NCBI GenBank assembly: GCA_030148775.1
Contig: JASBST010000108.1
Coordinates: forward strand, 124,001-188,000
From: Thiogranum sp.
GTDB lineage: Bacteria; Pseudomonadota; Gammaproteobacteria; DSM-19610
Reading direction: 5' to 3'
Length of the DNA stretch: 64,000 nt
The notes beneath the pieces were generated by a model. The model was not told where the DNA came from. It saw nothing but the letters and a program-made list of their open reading frames with translations, and searched no databases. The position numbers and the translations under genes are program-made. This document shows, in pieces, positions 45,292-53,841 of this stretch. Positions within the stretch are counted from its first letter, which is position 1, and each line of letters starts with the position of its first letter.

Positions 45292-48071
45292 GATCACGGC
45301 TGTCACCCTTGTGGCTCACCCTGGCGCTGAGCGGCTGCGGGTCCGTCGCCGGTTTCGGCGACTACAACCAACAGACCGTCGGTTCGCTGCATCGTGTGGA
45401 GATCCCGCCGGCCCAACCCCGCGCGGCGGAGAAAAACCGAACCACCGCCATCCAGCACTATGAAGCGTTTTTACAGGAATCACCGCACAGTGCGTTCGTG
45501 CCCGAAGCGCTGCGTCGCCTGGCCGATCTCAATCTGGAGGCCGAACAGGAAGCACTGGCCGACGGCCAGCCGCCGCGTGGCGACTCGCGCGCGGCGCAAC
45601 TGTATGCCGAATTGTTGCAGCGCTTCCCCCAGGCCCGCCACAACGACACCGCGCTCTACCAGCTGGCGCGTGCACGCGAACAAAGTGGCGAGTTGGAACC
45701 GGCGATGGCGGCTCTGACGCGCTTCGCCGACCAGTACCGGGACAGCGAGCGTTACGACGAGGCACAGTTCCGACGCGGAGAGTATCTGTTTGTACGGCGC
45801 GACTACCGCGCCGCTGAACAGGCTTATCAGGCGGTGCTGTCGCGAGGCCCCGACTCCGCCTATCACCAGCAGGCGTTGTATAAAATCGGGTGGGCGCGCT
45901 TCAAGCAGAGCCACTACCGTGCGGCACTGGATGCCTTCATGCAACTATTGGACGAGACCATCGGCGACCTCGACGGCGGCGAATTGCCGGCGTCGCTGGG
46001 CCGCAGCGATCGCGAGCGCATTGACGACACCTTACGTGCCACCAGTCTCAGCTTCTCCTATCTGGGTGACACCACGCAGATCAGCGATTATTTCGCGGCG
46101 ACGGGCGCACGCGCCTACGAACCACTCGTTTACGCCCGTCTGGCGGCCTTGCATCTGGGCAAGGAGCGCTTCAGCGATGCCGCCGATATTTACCGGCTGT
46201 TCTCGCGGACCCATCCACAGCATCGCGAAGCCCCGCTGTTCTTATCGCGTGTCATCGACGTTTACAAACAGGCCGGCTTCAACGAGAAGGTGTTGCAGGA
46301 AAAAGAAGCGTTCATTCAACACTATCAGCCGGCAGCGGCCTATTGGAAACAACACGATCCCAGCGCATCGCCGCAGGTGCTGGCACAGGTACAACGACAT
46401 CTGCGCGACGTGGCGCGTCACTATCACGCCCTGGCGCAGGCGAACAACGAGCCGCGCGCCTACAAGCAGGCCGGCCGCTGGTACCAGCTGTTCCTGCGCG
46501 CGTTCCCGCACAGCGCGCAAACACCGCTGATGAACTTTCTCTACGCCGAACTGCTGACCGGCGCCGGCGATCATGGCGCGGCCGCACAACAGTACGAACG
46601 AACGGCCTACACCTATGGCCCGCACGACAAAGCGGCGGAGGCGGGTTACGCCGCCCTGCTGGCCTATGCAAAGCACGAGGACCGCCTGAGTGGCAAACAG
46701 AATGCGCACTGGCACCGCGAGGGCATTGCCAGTGCCTTGCGCTTCAGCGATCAGTTCCCCTCGCACCCGCAGGCGATGGCGGTACGCACCCGGGCCGCCC
46801 AGCAGCTCTACGCCATCGGCGACTTCCCGGCAGCCGTCGCTGCCGCCAGAGCGGTCATCGACAACCCACAAGCTGGGGCCAAACTGCAGCTCTCGGCCTG
46901 GACGGTCACCGCGCATGCGCAATTCGACCAGGCCGATTACCAGCTTGCGGAAATCGCCTACGGCCAGGTGCTGGCGCGCGCCGACGACGACACGCCGCAG
47001 CGCGAAAAACTAACCGACAAGCTTGCCGCCTGCATCTACAAACAGGCGGAGGCGGAAAAGGCCGCTGGCAACCTGGCCGGCGCGGCCGAACACTTTCTGC
47101 GCATTGCGCAAGCCGCACCCGGTTCGTCGATCATCGCCACGGCGCAGTACGATGCCGCGGCCGCCTATATCGCGCTACGGCAGTGGCCGGCCGCCATTGC
47201 CATTCTGGAGCGATGGCGCGGCAATTATCCGGAGCATGCGTTGCAGCAGGACGTCACGCGCAAACTGGCCGTGCTCTATCGAGAGAACCGTCAGCCACTG
47301 CGCGCCGCGGCCGAATTCGAGCGGCTAGCGGAAAGCGAAAGCGATCCGGCACTCAAGCGCGAGGCCGCTCTGACTACAGCCACCTTGTACCAGACGGCGG
47401 GCCGCGCCCGACAGGCGATCGGCGCCTACAGCCGCTTCGTCGAACAATATCCGCGACCGGTAGAGGCCGCCATGGAAGCCCGCTATCAGTTGGTGCAACT
47501 CTACGGCACTACAGGCCAGGCCGATCAGCAACGGCACTGGCGGCGGCAGCTCATCGCAGCCGACCGCGGTGCCGGCGCCGAGCGTAGCGAGCGCACGCGC
47601 TTTCTCGCCGCCCACGCGCAACTGGCGCTGACCGCGCCGCAAGCGCAGAGCTATCGGCAGATTGCGCTCAAAGAGCCGTTGAAACGAAGCCTCGCCCGTA
47701 AGAAAAAGCTGTTCCAGGCCGCTATTGAAGGCTACAAAGCCTCGGCCGCGTACGAAGTCGCCGAAGTCACGACGGAATCGGCCTTCCGCATCGGCGAACT
47801 CTACCGAGACTTCGCCGCGGCGCTGCTGAGCTCAGAGCGTCCGCGCGGGCTCAACGCCGAGGAGCTCGAACAATACGGCTTGTTGCTGGAAGACCAGGCC
47901 TATCCCTTCGAGGAGAAGGCCATCGCCGTGCACGAGACCAACGCCCAGCGTATCGCCTCGGGCATCTACGACCAGTGGATACGCAGGAGTATGCAGGCAC
48001 TGGCGCAATTGCTGCCGGTGCGTTACGCCAAGCCGGAAGAAGGAGAACGTTTTGTCGCCGCATTGGAATAA
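45288..48071 (+). CDS. Large TPR-repeat lipoprotein
   Basis: 927 residues from GTG 45288. Lipobox LSGC (Cys17) predicts a lipid anchor. Almost the whole mature protein is TPR-like (for example AVLSRGPDSAYHQQALYKIGWARF, AAIAILERWRGNYPEHALQQDV), resembling outer-membrane-associated assembly scaffolds such as BamD/YbgF-type repeats. It probably forms a periplasmic solenoid linking the inner-membrane motor to the outer membrane. Overlaps neighbours on both sides (4 and 20 bases). Confidence 0.8.
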   Translation: MRSRLSPLWLTLALSGCGSVAGFGDYNQQTVGSLHRVEIPPAQPRAAEKNRTTAIQHYEAFLQESPHSAFVPEALRRLADLNLEAEQEALADGQPPRGDSRAAQLYAELLQRFPQARHNDTALYQLARAREQSGELEPAMAALTRFADQYRDSERYDEAQFRRGEYLFVRRDYRAAEQAYQAVLSRGPDSAYHQQALYKIGWARFKQSHYRAALDAFMQLLDETIGDLDGGELPASLGRSDRERIDDTLRATSLSFSYLGDTTQISDYFAATGARAYEPLVYARLAALHLGKERFSDAADIYRLFSRTHPQHREAPLFLSRVIDVYKQAGFNEKVLQEKEAFIQHYQPAAAYWKQHDPSASPQVLAQVQRHLRDVARHYHALAQANNEPRAYKQAGRWYQLFLRAFPHSAQTPLMNFLYAELLTGAGDHGAAAQQYERTAYTYGPHDKAAEAGYAALLAYAKHEDRLSGKQNAHWHREGIASALRFSDQFPSHPQAMAVRTRAAQQLYAIGDFPAAVAAARAVIDNPQAGAKLQLSAWTVTAHAQFDQADYQLAEIAYGQVLARADDDTPQREKLTDKLAACIYKQAEAEKAAGNLAGAAEHFLRIAQAAPGSSIIATAQYDAAAAYIALRQWPAAIAILERWRGNYPEHALQQDVTRKLAVLYRENRQPLRAAAEFERLAESESDPALKREAALTTATLYQTAGRARQAIGAYSRFVEQYPRPVEAAMEARYQLVQLYGTTGQADQQRHWRRQLIAADRGAGAERSERTRFLAAHAQLALTAPQAQSYRQIALKEPLKRSLARKKKLFQAAIEGYKASAAYEVAEVTTESAFRIGELYRDFAAALLSSERPRGLNAEELEQYGLLLEDQAYPFEEKAIAVHETNAQRIASGIYDQWIRRSMQALAQLLPVRYAKPEEGERFVAALE

Positions 48072-48651
48072 AGCATGGTCGTTGTGGCTGGCGGCCGCCC
48101 TGCTGATGGCCGGCTGCAGCGGGACACCCGAGCGCCGGCAAACCGCCGAGGCCGGACCGCCGCCGCTGCCACCGGCCTACGAACAGGCGCTGAGTCTGAT
48201 GCGTGGCGGTGACTACGCCGCGGCCATCGCGCCGCTGCAGACGTTCAGCGCGGCCCATCCCGACAACGCCGGCCCCTACATCAATCTGGGCATCGCCTAC
48301 GGCCACACCGGCCAGACCGAGGCCGCGCTGGCGGCGCTGGACAAAGCCCTGGCCTTGAACAAGGACAGTGCGGCGGCGCAGCTGCAACTGGGCATCCTGT
48401 ATCGCGAACAGGGCGACTTCCAGGCGGCGCTAAAAGCCTACCGGCAGGCGCTGAAGCTGCAGCCGGACTATGCCCTGGCACACCGCAATCTGGGCATTCT
48501 CTACGATTTGTATTTACAACAGCCGGCGCTGGCGTTGCGCCACTACAAGCACTACCTGGCCCTTGCCGGTGACGAGGACAAAACGGTGAACGGCTGGGTT
48601 ATCGATCTGCAGCGACGCGTCGGCGCCGCGACCGCGAGGGCGACGCCTTGA
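48052..48651 (+). CDS. Small TPR lipoprotein
   Basis: 199 residues. TTG 48052 is the start, with AAGGAG six bases ahead and a signal ending in lipobox MAGC. Three to four canonical TPRs follow (AGPYINLGIAYGHTGQTEAALAAL, AAAQLQLGILYREQGDFQAAL, ALAHRNLGILYDLYLQQPAL). It overlaps the end of the large TPR gene by 20 bases and its stop overlaps the next TTG start. Likely a periplasmic adaptor in the same complex. Confidence 0.85.
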   Translation: MSPHWNKAWSLWLAAALLMAGCSGTPERRQTAEAGPPPLPPAYEQALSLMRGGDYAAAIAPLQTFSAAHPDNAGPYINLGIAYGHTGQTEAALAALDKALALNKDSAAAQLQLGILYREQGDFQAALKAYRQALKLQPDYALAHRNLGILYDLYLQQPALALRHYKHYLALAGDEDKTVNGWVIDLQRRVGAATARATP

Positions 48652-48935
48652 GCCGCGGGGCGCATGCATGCTCGGCGTTGGCGCTCGCAGCGCTGTGGCT
48701 GCTGGCCGCGGTGCCGGTCATGGCGGCGCGGCAACTCGACATGGAGGGCATGTCCGTGACCGGCAACAGTGAACTGCCCAAGGCGTTGTTCATCGTGCCC
48801 TGGAAAGATCCGCAAGCGGGTCTGTCGCCGGAGCGTCCGGTCAACAGCCTGGTCGACGAAGCCCTGCAACCGATCGATCCGGATGTTTTTCGCCGCAAAC
48901 TGGATTATTTCGACACAGTTCGCAAAAAGGACTAA
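48648..48935 (+). CDS. Small exported protein of the TPR/ExbBD operon
   Basis: 95 residues from TTG 48648 (overlap TTGA with the previous stop). A signal peptide ending VMAA precedes a polar 65-residue domain (LDMEGMSVTGNSELPKALFIVPWKDP) without Cys. Not recognised. Its fixed place between the TPR lipoprotein and the channel gene suggests a small periplasmic partner. Confidence 0.75.
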   Translation: MSRGAHACSALALAALWLLAAVPVMAARQLDMEGMSVTGNSELPKALFIVPWKDPQAGLSPERPVNSLVDEALQPIDPDVFRRKLDYFDTVRKKD

Positions 48936-48939
48936 AGAA

Positions 48940-48957
48940 TCGGGGCTTTAGCCCCGA
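48940..48957 (+). terminator. Intra-operon stem-loop without T run
   Basis: A perfect GC-rich hairpin (TCGGGGCT / AGCCCCGA) in the 52-base gap before the ExbB-like gene. No T tract follows, so it is more likely an mRNA processing or stability element, or a partial attenuator that sets the ratio of upstream scaffold to downstream motor proteins. Confidence 0.5.
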
Positions 48958-48987
48958 CTAACACGGGATACTTCTAAGGAGTCCAGC

Positions 48988-49635
48988 ATGGAAATCTACT
49001 CGAGTCTTGTCAATTTCTTCCAGGCCGGCGGCCTGTTTATGTACCCCATCGTGGCGGTTCTCGCGCTCGGCGTGGCCATAGCGATAGAGCGCTATGTCTA
49101 TCTGACCGCCGCGCGCACCACCAACCAGCGCATCTGGAAGCAGGTGATGCCGCTGCTGATCGACGGCGACTATCGCCAGGCAGCCGCGCTGACGGAAAAA
49201 TCCAAGACGGCATTGAGCCGCATTCTGCGCTACGGCCTGGACCGCGCCGGCGCCAATGTGCGTCGCGACGACGTCGAAGTGGCGATGGAGGAAGGGCTAA
49301 TGGAGACAGTGCCACGGCTGGAGAAGCGAACCCATTACCTGGCGACCTTCGCCAACATCGCCACACTCCTGGGTCTGCTCGGAACCATCATGGGCCTCAT
49401 CCAGGCTTTTACCGCCGTGGCCAACGCCAATCCGGCGGAAAAGGCCGATATGTTGTCGGCAAGCATTTCGGTGGCCATGAACACCACCGCGTTCGGCCTG
49501 ATGGCGGCGATACCCCTGTTGCTGATCTACACCGTTCTGCAGACCAAGACCACTGAGCTGGTCGATAGCCTGGAAATGGCGTCGGTTAAATTCCTCAACA
49601 TTCTCACTGAACAGCGTCAGGGAGCCGCCGCCTGA
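48988..49635 (+). CDS. ExbB/TolQ/MotA-type proton channel protein
   Basis: 215 residues with the family's three TM helices (about 16-36, 117-138, 160-182). The second contains LLGLLGTIMGLIQAF and the third MNTTAFGLMAAIPLLL, the conserved proton-path segments. It builds the stator ring around ExbD-type helices and converts the proton gradient to force. AAGGAG precedes the start, and the stop overlaps the first ExbD-like gene. Similar to AglR in the Myxococcus motor by gene context. Confidence 0.9.
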   Translation: MEIYSSLVNFFQAGGLFMYPIVAVLALGVAIAIERYVYLTAARTTNQRIWKQVMPLLIDGDYRQAAALTEKSKTALSRILRYGLDRAGANVRRDDVEVAMEEGLMETVPRLEKRTHYLATFANIATLLGLLGTIMGLIQAFTAVANANPAEKADMLSASISVAMNTTAFGLMAAIPLLLIYTVLQTKTTELVDSLEMASVKFLNILTEQRQGAAA

Positions 49636-50168
49636 TGAAACGCCGCTGGCGTAAACATCACCTCAGCCAGCCCGGCGAGGTCAACATCACCGCCTTCATG
49701 AATCTGATGGTGATTCTGGTGCCGTTCCTGTTGATCACGGCGGTATTCTCGCGCATCACCATCCTCGATCTGGATCTGCCCACAGCCGGCGATCCGCGGC
49801 AGAACGCCAACACAGAACAGCCGGATCAGCTGCAGCTGGAGGTAACTGTGCGTAAGGACATCGTCGAGATCGGGGACCGTAAACGCGGCCGTCTGAAGCT
49901 GTTCAGCGTCGACGCGGAAGGCCACTACCTGCAGGAAATATCAGCGATGCTGCAACAGATCAAAGCGCGGCTGCCGGAAAAGACCGACATCACCCTACTG
50001 CTGGAAACCGATATTCCCTACCAACGGCTGGTGCAGATGATGGACACGCTCCGGGTCGCGAAAGTGGTTCAAAATGGCGAAAGCATCAACGCCGAGCTGT
50101 TCCCGGCCATTTCCATCGGCGATGCACCGAGCGGAGATCTGCGCACCGCCAATGGGAGCACGCCATGA
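49635..50168 (+). CDS. ExbD/TolR-type protein, TM Asp replaced by Asn
   Basis: 177 residues: a basic N-terminus, one TM helix (about 16-42) and a periplasmic domain with the ExbD-like TDIPYQRLVQMMDTLR segment. In ExbD/TolR the TM carries a proton-accepting Asp at its start; here the matching position reads AFMNLMVIL, so Asn replaces it. This subunit is probably structural, with the partner ExbD doing proton transfer. It overlaps both neighbours. Confidence 0.85.
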   Translation: MKRRWRKHHLSQPGEVNITAFMNLMVILVPFLLITAVFSRITILDLDLPTAGDPRQNANTEQPDQLQLEVTVRKDIVEIGDRKRGRLKLFSVDAEGHYLQEISAMLQQIKARLPEKTDITLLLETDIPYQRLVQMMDTLRVAKVVQNGESINAELFPAISIGDAPSGDLRTANGSTP

Positions 50169-50671
50169 AACAATCGCGCCGCGCCAAGCGCATGGAACGC
50201 CATCACAAGCGTCACAAGGGTACGCCGGCGTTCAATCTGGTCTCGCTGATGGATATTTTCACCATTCTGGTGTTTTTTCTGCTGGTCAACTCCGGCGAAG
50301 GGGAAGTGTTGCCCAGCACCCGCAACATCGATCTGCCGGAGTCGGTGGCCGAGCAGAAACCGCGCGAAAACGTGGTCGTCATGGTCACGGCTCAGGACAT
50401 TCTGGTACAGGGCGTGCGTGTGGCTTCCGTCGACGCCCTGGAAAGCAATAATGGCCCGCGCATCGCCGCGCTCGAAAAAGCCCTGCAGCAACAGAATCGA
50501 CGCCGGGTGCTGATGGACGCCAGTGGCAACAGCAGCGCGCCGGAAGTGACCATCATGGGCAGCAAAGACATTCCCTACCGCCTGCTGAAAAAAGTCATGG
50601 CCAGTTGTACCGAGGCCGGCTACGGGAAAATCTCACTGGCGGTACTGCAGAAAACCGCGCAACCCGGCTAG
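50165..50671 (+). CDS. ExbD/TolR-type protein with intact TM Asp
   Basis: 168 residues. Strongly basic N-terminus (RRAKRMERHHKRHK), one TM helix with the conserved Asp (LVSLMDIFTILVFFLL), then a periplasmic domain ending in a segment KDIPYRLLKKVMASCTEAGY. Paired with the preceding ExbD-like protein; Agl/Glt systems also have two ExbD homologues (AglQ and AglS). It starts by ATGA overlap with the first. Confidence 0.9.
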   Translation: MKQSRRAKRMERHHKRHKGTPAFNLVSLMDIFTILVFFLLVNSGEGEVLPSTRNIDLPESVAEQKPRENVVVMVTAQDILVQGVRVASVDALESNNGPRIAALEKALQQQNRRRVLMDASGNSSAPEVTIMGSKDIPYRLLKKVMASCTEAGYGKISLAVLQKTAQPG

Positions 50672-50683
50672 GATCGCACCGAT

Positions 50684-51628
50684 ATGGTCTATTCGCATTC
50701 GTTATCCCTGCCCTGGTCGATTTCGGCCGACGACGAACGTCGTTTCCGAAAGATCCTGACGGTCACGCTGCTGGCGACCCTGGCGCTCGGCGTCGCACTG
50801 CCGTGGCTGCCGGTACTGCGTGCACCGGCGGAACCGACGGTCGATCTGCCGCCGCGCGTGGCGAAGCTGGTGTTCGAAAAGCGCAGCGAACCGAAGCCCA
50901 AGCCCAAGCCGGTGGAACCAGAACCACAGCCTAAAGCGGAAACGAAAAAGGCACCTAAGGCACCGAAGAAAAAACCGCCGACCGAGATTGCGAAAAAGCC
51001 ACAGCCGAAACAGCCACCGGTAACCGCCGTCGAGCAGGCGCGCAAAAAGGCATCGAATGCCGGCCTGCTGGCGCTGCAGGACTCGCTCGCCGATCTGCGC
51101 GAACAGAACATCGACAGCCTCAAAGGCGCCCGCCGCCTGAGCAACAGTGGCGCGGTGGCGAAAAAGACCGAACGCGCCCTGATCACCTCGAAAGTCGGCG
51201 CCGGCAGCCACGGCATCAACACCGCGGCCATGAGCCGCGACGCCGGCTCCACCCAACTGGCCGCGCGCACCGCCACCGAAGTGCGCAGCAGCATCGTCAA
51301 GACTTCGCTGAAGAAAGACCCGCGCAAGACCCGCACCGCCGGGCGCAGCCAGGAGGACATTCAGATCGTCTTCGATCGCAACAAAGGTTCGATCTTCAAC
51401 ATTTACAATCGCGCCCTGCGCAAAGATCCCAGCCTTGCCGGCAAGGTGGTGTTCGAGCTGACCATCGCGCCATCGGGACAGGTCAGCGCGATCAAGGTGA
51501 TTTCGAGCGATCTGGGCGACAAGGCGCTGGAACGCAAACTGCTGGCACGCATCAAAATGATCAATTTCGGCGCCAAGCCGGTGGACGCCGTCACGCTGAC
51601 CTACCCTATAGACTTCCTGCCGGCCTAG
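50684..51628 (+). CDS. TonB-like energy transducer with AgmX/PglI-type C-terminal domain
   Basis: 314 residues: cytoplasmic N-terminus, one TM helix (about 25-46), a Pro/Lys-rich periplasm-spanning segment (about 70-118, with KPKPKPVEPEPQPK), and a C-terminal domain (about 225-314) with IFNIYNRALRKDPSLAGKVV and PSGQVSAIKVISS, typical of AgmX/PglI. This domain caps Glt proteins of the Myxococcus gliding machine and TonB relatives. It would carry force from the ExbBD-type motor across the periplasm. Last gene of the operon, converging on ubiA with a 10-base gap. Confidence 0.88.
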   Translation: MVYSHSLSLPWSISADDERRFRKILTVTLLATLALGVALPWLPVLRAPAEPTVDLPPRVAKLVFEKRSEPKPKPKPVEPEPQPKAETKKAPKAPKKKPPTEIAKKPQPKQPPVTAVEQARKKASNAGLLALQDSLADLREQNIDSLKGARRLSNSGAVAKKTERALITSKVGAGSHGINTAAMSRDAGSTQLAARTATEVRSSIVKTSLKKDPRKTRTAGRSQEDIQIVFDRNKGSIFNIYNRALRKDPSLAGKVVFELTIAPSGQVSAIKVISSDLGDKALERKLLARIKMINFGAKPVDAVTLTYPIDFLPA

Positions 51629-51638
51629 CCGCGCCGAT

Positions 51639-52526
51639 TCAGCCGTTCAGGCGTGCCACATAGTCCAACAGGATGCCGGCGAACACGGCGGCGCCAAACC
51701 AGTTGTTGTTGAGAAAAGCGTGCAAGCAGGCCTGCGGTTGGCGCTCACGGATCAGATACTGCTGATACAGGGCCAGCGAAGCCGCCAGCAGCAAGCCGAA
51801 GTAATAGTAGCCACCCAGCCCGGCCGCATTGCCCGCCAGCGCCAGTGCAAACAGCAGCAATACCTGCACCAGCGCGATGATCGCACGATCGGCATCGCCG
51901 AAGAGGATCGCGGTCGATTTGACACCGATTTTCAGATCTTCCTCGCGATCCGCCATGGCGTACATGGTGTCGTAAGCCGTGGCCCAGAGCACATTGGCAA
52001 CAAACAGCAACCAGGCCTCGCGCGGCACCTCCCCGGTCTGGGCCGCGAATGCCATCGGTATCGCCCAGCCGAAAGCCGCGCCCAGATAGACCTGTGGCCA
52101 ATGCGTATAGCGCTTCATGAACGGATAGGTGGCCGCCAGAAACAGCGCCACCAGCGCCAACCAGACTGTGAGCCGGTTCATCAACAGCACCAGACCCAGG
52201 GCGATCAGGCATAGGCCGGCGAACAACAACAGCGCCTCTTTACCCGACACCCGGCCGGCGGCGATCGGGCGGTCGCGAGTGCGCGCCACGTGCGGGTCGA
52301 AATCGCGGTCGGCATAATCGTTGATGACGCAGCCGGCGGAACGCATCAGGACGACGCCGGCGACGAACACAGCCACCACGGGCAGGTCGGGCAGACCCTG
52401 ACCTGCAATCCATAGCGCCCACAAAGTCGGCCACAGCAACAGCAGGATGCCGATGGGTTTGTGCAGCCGCATCAAATAGGCATACTGCAGCAGGCGTTGT
52501 CTGAATGCTTGGTTCAAGACTGGCAA
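51639..52526 (-). CDS. ubiA: 4-hydroxybenzoate octaprenyltransferase
   Basis: Prenylates 4-hydroxybenzoate in ubiquinone synthesis. The 295 residues have the two Asp-rich prenyl-diphosphate motifs, NDYADRDFD and DREEDLKIG, the substrate-loop [11 protein letters not shown], and eight to nine TM helices. The unlinked chorismate lyase gene (ubiC), which makes its substrate, lies about 580 bases away on the same strand, separated by an unrelated plus-strand gene. Confidence 0.96.
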   Translation of the reverse strand: MPVLNQAFRQRLLQYAYLMRLHKPIGILLLLWPTLWALWIAGQGLPDLPVVAVFVAGVVLMRSAGCVINDYADRDFDPHVARTRDRPIAAGRVSGKEALLLFAGLCLIALGLVLLMNRLTVWLALVALFLAATYPFMKRYTHWPQVYLGAAFGWAIPMAFAAQTGEVPREAWLLFVANVLWATAYDTMYAMADREEDLKIGVKSTAILFGDADRAIIALVQVLLLFALALAGNAAGLGGYYYFGLLLAASLALYQQYLIRERQPQACLHAFLNNNWFGAAVFAGILLDYVARLNG

Positions 52527-52555
52527 TGGATCTCCGATTTTTCTAAGGTAAGGCC

Positions 52556-53152
52556 ATGAAACTTATCAATCAGGTGCTTTTTCTGTCGCTCTATTTTACC
52601 TGCTCGGCCGCCACAGCGCGAAATACGACCCAGGCTCCGGCGGCTTTTTTCAGCTGTATCGACTACCATTGCCGGCACGGATCACAGGTCCAGCTCGGTG
52701 GCGCGCAGTGGCGCGCAGTCGCCGCTTTGTTCACGCCCGGGCGCTCGCCGGCCGAGGAACGCCGACAGATACGTCAGGCGATCGCGGTGCTCGAACAGCA
52801 GGTCGGCGCGCTCACCGGCACCTGGCGCGACCTCGCCGGCAATGTGGCGGGCGCCGGCGAACCGGGGCAACTGGACTGTATTTCCGAGTCGAAAAACACC
52901 ACCACCTATCTGCGGCTGCTCCAGCAGGCCGGCCTGCTGAAATGGCATGCGGTGGAAGAGCGCCAGGTGCGCCATTCATTGATATTCAACGTGCACTTGA
53001 CGGCGGTGATTCGCGATCTGCGCAGCGGACAGCGCTACGCGGTCGACAGCTGGTTTCTCGACAATGGACAACCCCCCTACATTCAAGCCTTCGAGGCCTG
53101 GAAATCAGGCCGGGCTTTCGATCGCGGGCAAAAAGATCTCGGTCACCAGTAG
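52556..53152 (+). CDS. Unknown exported protein between ubiA and ubiC
   Basis: 198 residues with a signal peptide (about 1-21) and a globular domain carrying three Cys ([15 protein letters not shown]) and a conserved-looking [17 protein letters not shown] stretch. I do not recognise the family. TAAGG lies seven bases before the ATG. Its 3' end overlaps the end of convergent ubiC by 48 bases, so at least the last 16 codons are constrained in two frames. Confidence 0.72.
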   Translation: MKLINQVLFLSLYFTCSAATARNTTQAPAAFFSCIDYHCRHGSQVQLGGAQWRAVAALFTPGRSPAEERRQIRQAIAVLEQQVGALTGTWRDLAGNVAGAGEPGQLDCISESKNTTTYLRLLQQAGLLKWHAVEERQVRHSLIFNVHLTAVIRDLRSGQRYAVDSWFLDNGQPPYIQAFEAWKSGRAFDRGQKDLGHQ

Positions 53153-53671
53153 CGGTTTGCCGGCCAGCAGAAACACCGATCTGCGCCCCCACAGCGCGTC
53201 CGGCCGTGCGCCGACACCAGCGCTCGCGCTGCCGAATAGGGCATTCCCCGGGGTGATACGCGCCAGCTCCACGTCCGTTCGTTGCATCGCAGGATCGGCG
53301 AACAGGAACGCGCCCAGCGGGCGGCTTCCCAAACGGATCAGCCGCCGTTGCGCACCGCTGAGCGTCCTGACCGGCATCACCGTGCGCGCGAACACCCACG
53401 GGGTGTCGTCGCACAGCAACTGCACCTGTCGCACCCAGCCCAGCATGGCCGGGCGCATCGACAGCGCCCTGACTTCGTCAAGGTAGGGACGCTGCCAACC
53501 TTCGCCGATCACCCGCACACTGAAGCGCCCCCCGCAGGTCTCGCGTATCCGGTCGGTCAAAGAGCCCCTGTCCAGTAACCAGGGTCGTAGCACGGACGGT
53601 ACGCGATTGCGCAACCAACGCGTGTGTAGCGCCCAGTGCAGGACTCGCGGGCTACGGCCGGGGGGTGACAT
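53105..53671 (-). CDS. ubiC: Chorismate lyase
   Basis: Splits chorismate to 4-hydroxybenzoate and pyruvate, the entry step to ubiquinone. The 188 residues show family segments: SLTDRIRETCGGRFSVRV, DDTPWVFARTVMP, and [22 protein letters not shown] at the C-terminus. Product goes to UbiA, encoded just downstream on the same strand beyond an inserted-looking convergent gene. Confidence 0.92.
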   Translation of the reverse strand: MSPPGRSPRVLHWALHTRWLRNRVPSVLRPWLLDRGSLTDRIRETCGGRFSVRVIGEGWQRPYLDEVRALSMRPAMLGWVRQVQLLCDDTPWVFARTVMPVRTLSGAQRRLIRLGSRPLGAFLFADPAMQRTDVELARITPGNALFGSASAGVGARPDALWGRRSVFLLAGKPLLVTEIFLPAIESPA

Positions 53672-53684
53672 CTAAATCGTTATC

Positions 53685-53722
53685 CTGTGACACGGTTGGG
53701 TAAAACGCGGATTATGTCACAG
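53685..53722. promoter_or_regulatory. 8-bp inverted repeat between divergent ubiC and M48-like genes
   Basis: CTGTGACA (53685-53692) and TGTCACAG (53715-53722) are exact reverse complements 22 bases apart. TGTGA/TCACA are CRP-like half-sites but the spacing is too wide for one CRP dimer. It could be a two-dimer or looped operator for the divergent promoters. Confidence 0.45.
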
Positions 53723-53724
53723 AT

Positions 53725-53745
53725 CGGGCGGTCGCTGACCGCCCG
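53725..53745. repeat. 9-bp perfect stem-loop
   Basis: CGGGCGGTC-GCT-GACCGCCCG immediately follows the CTGTGACA inverted repeat. It has no T run on either side, so it is not a classical terminator. It lies in the 5' region of the plus-strand gene at 53842. Confidence 0.6.
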
Positions 53746-53841
53746 GACGCGTGGCACTGTTCAGATGTGAAGCCCTTCGCTGAATGCCGGCCCGGGACAG
53801 CGAATACTCGCACTCACCGGACTTTCATCGCGGAGCGCGCC

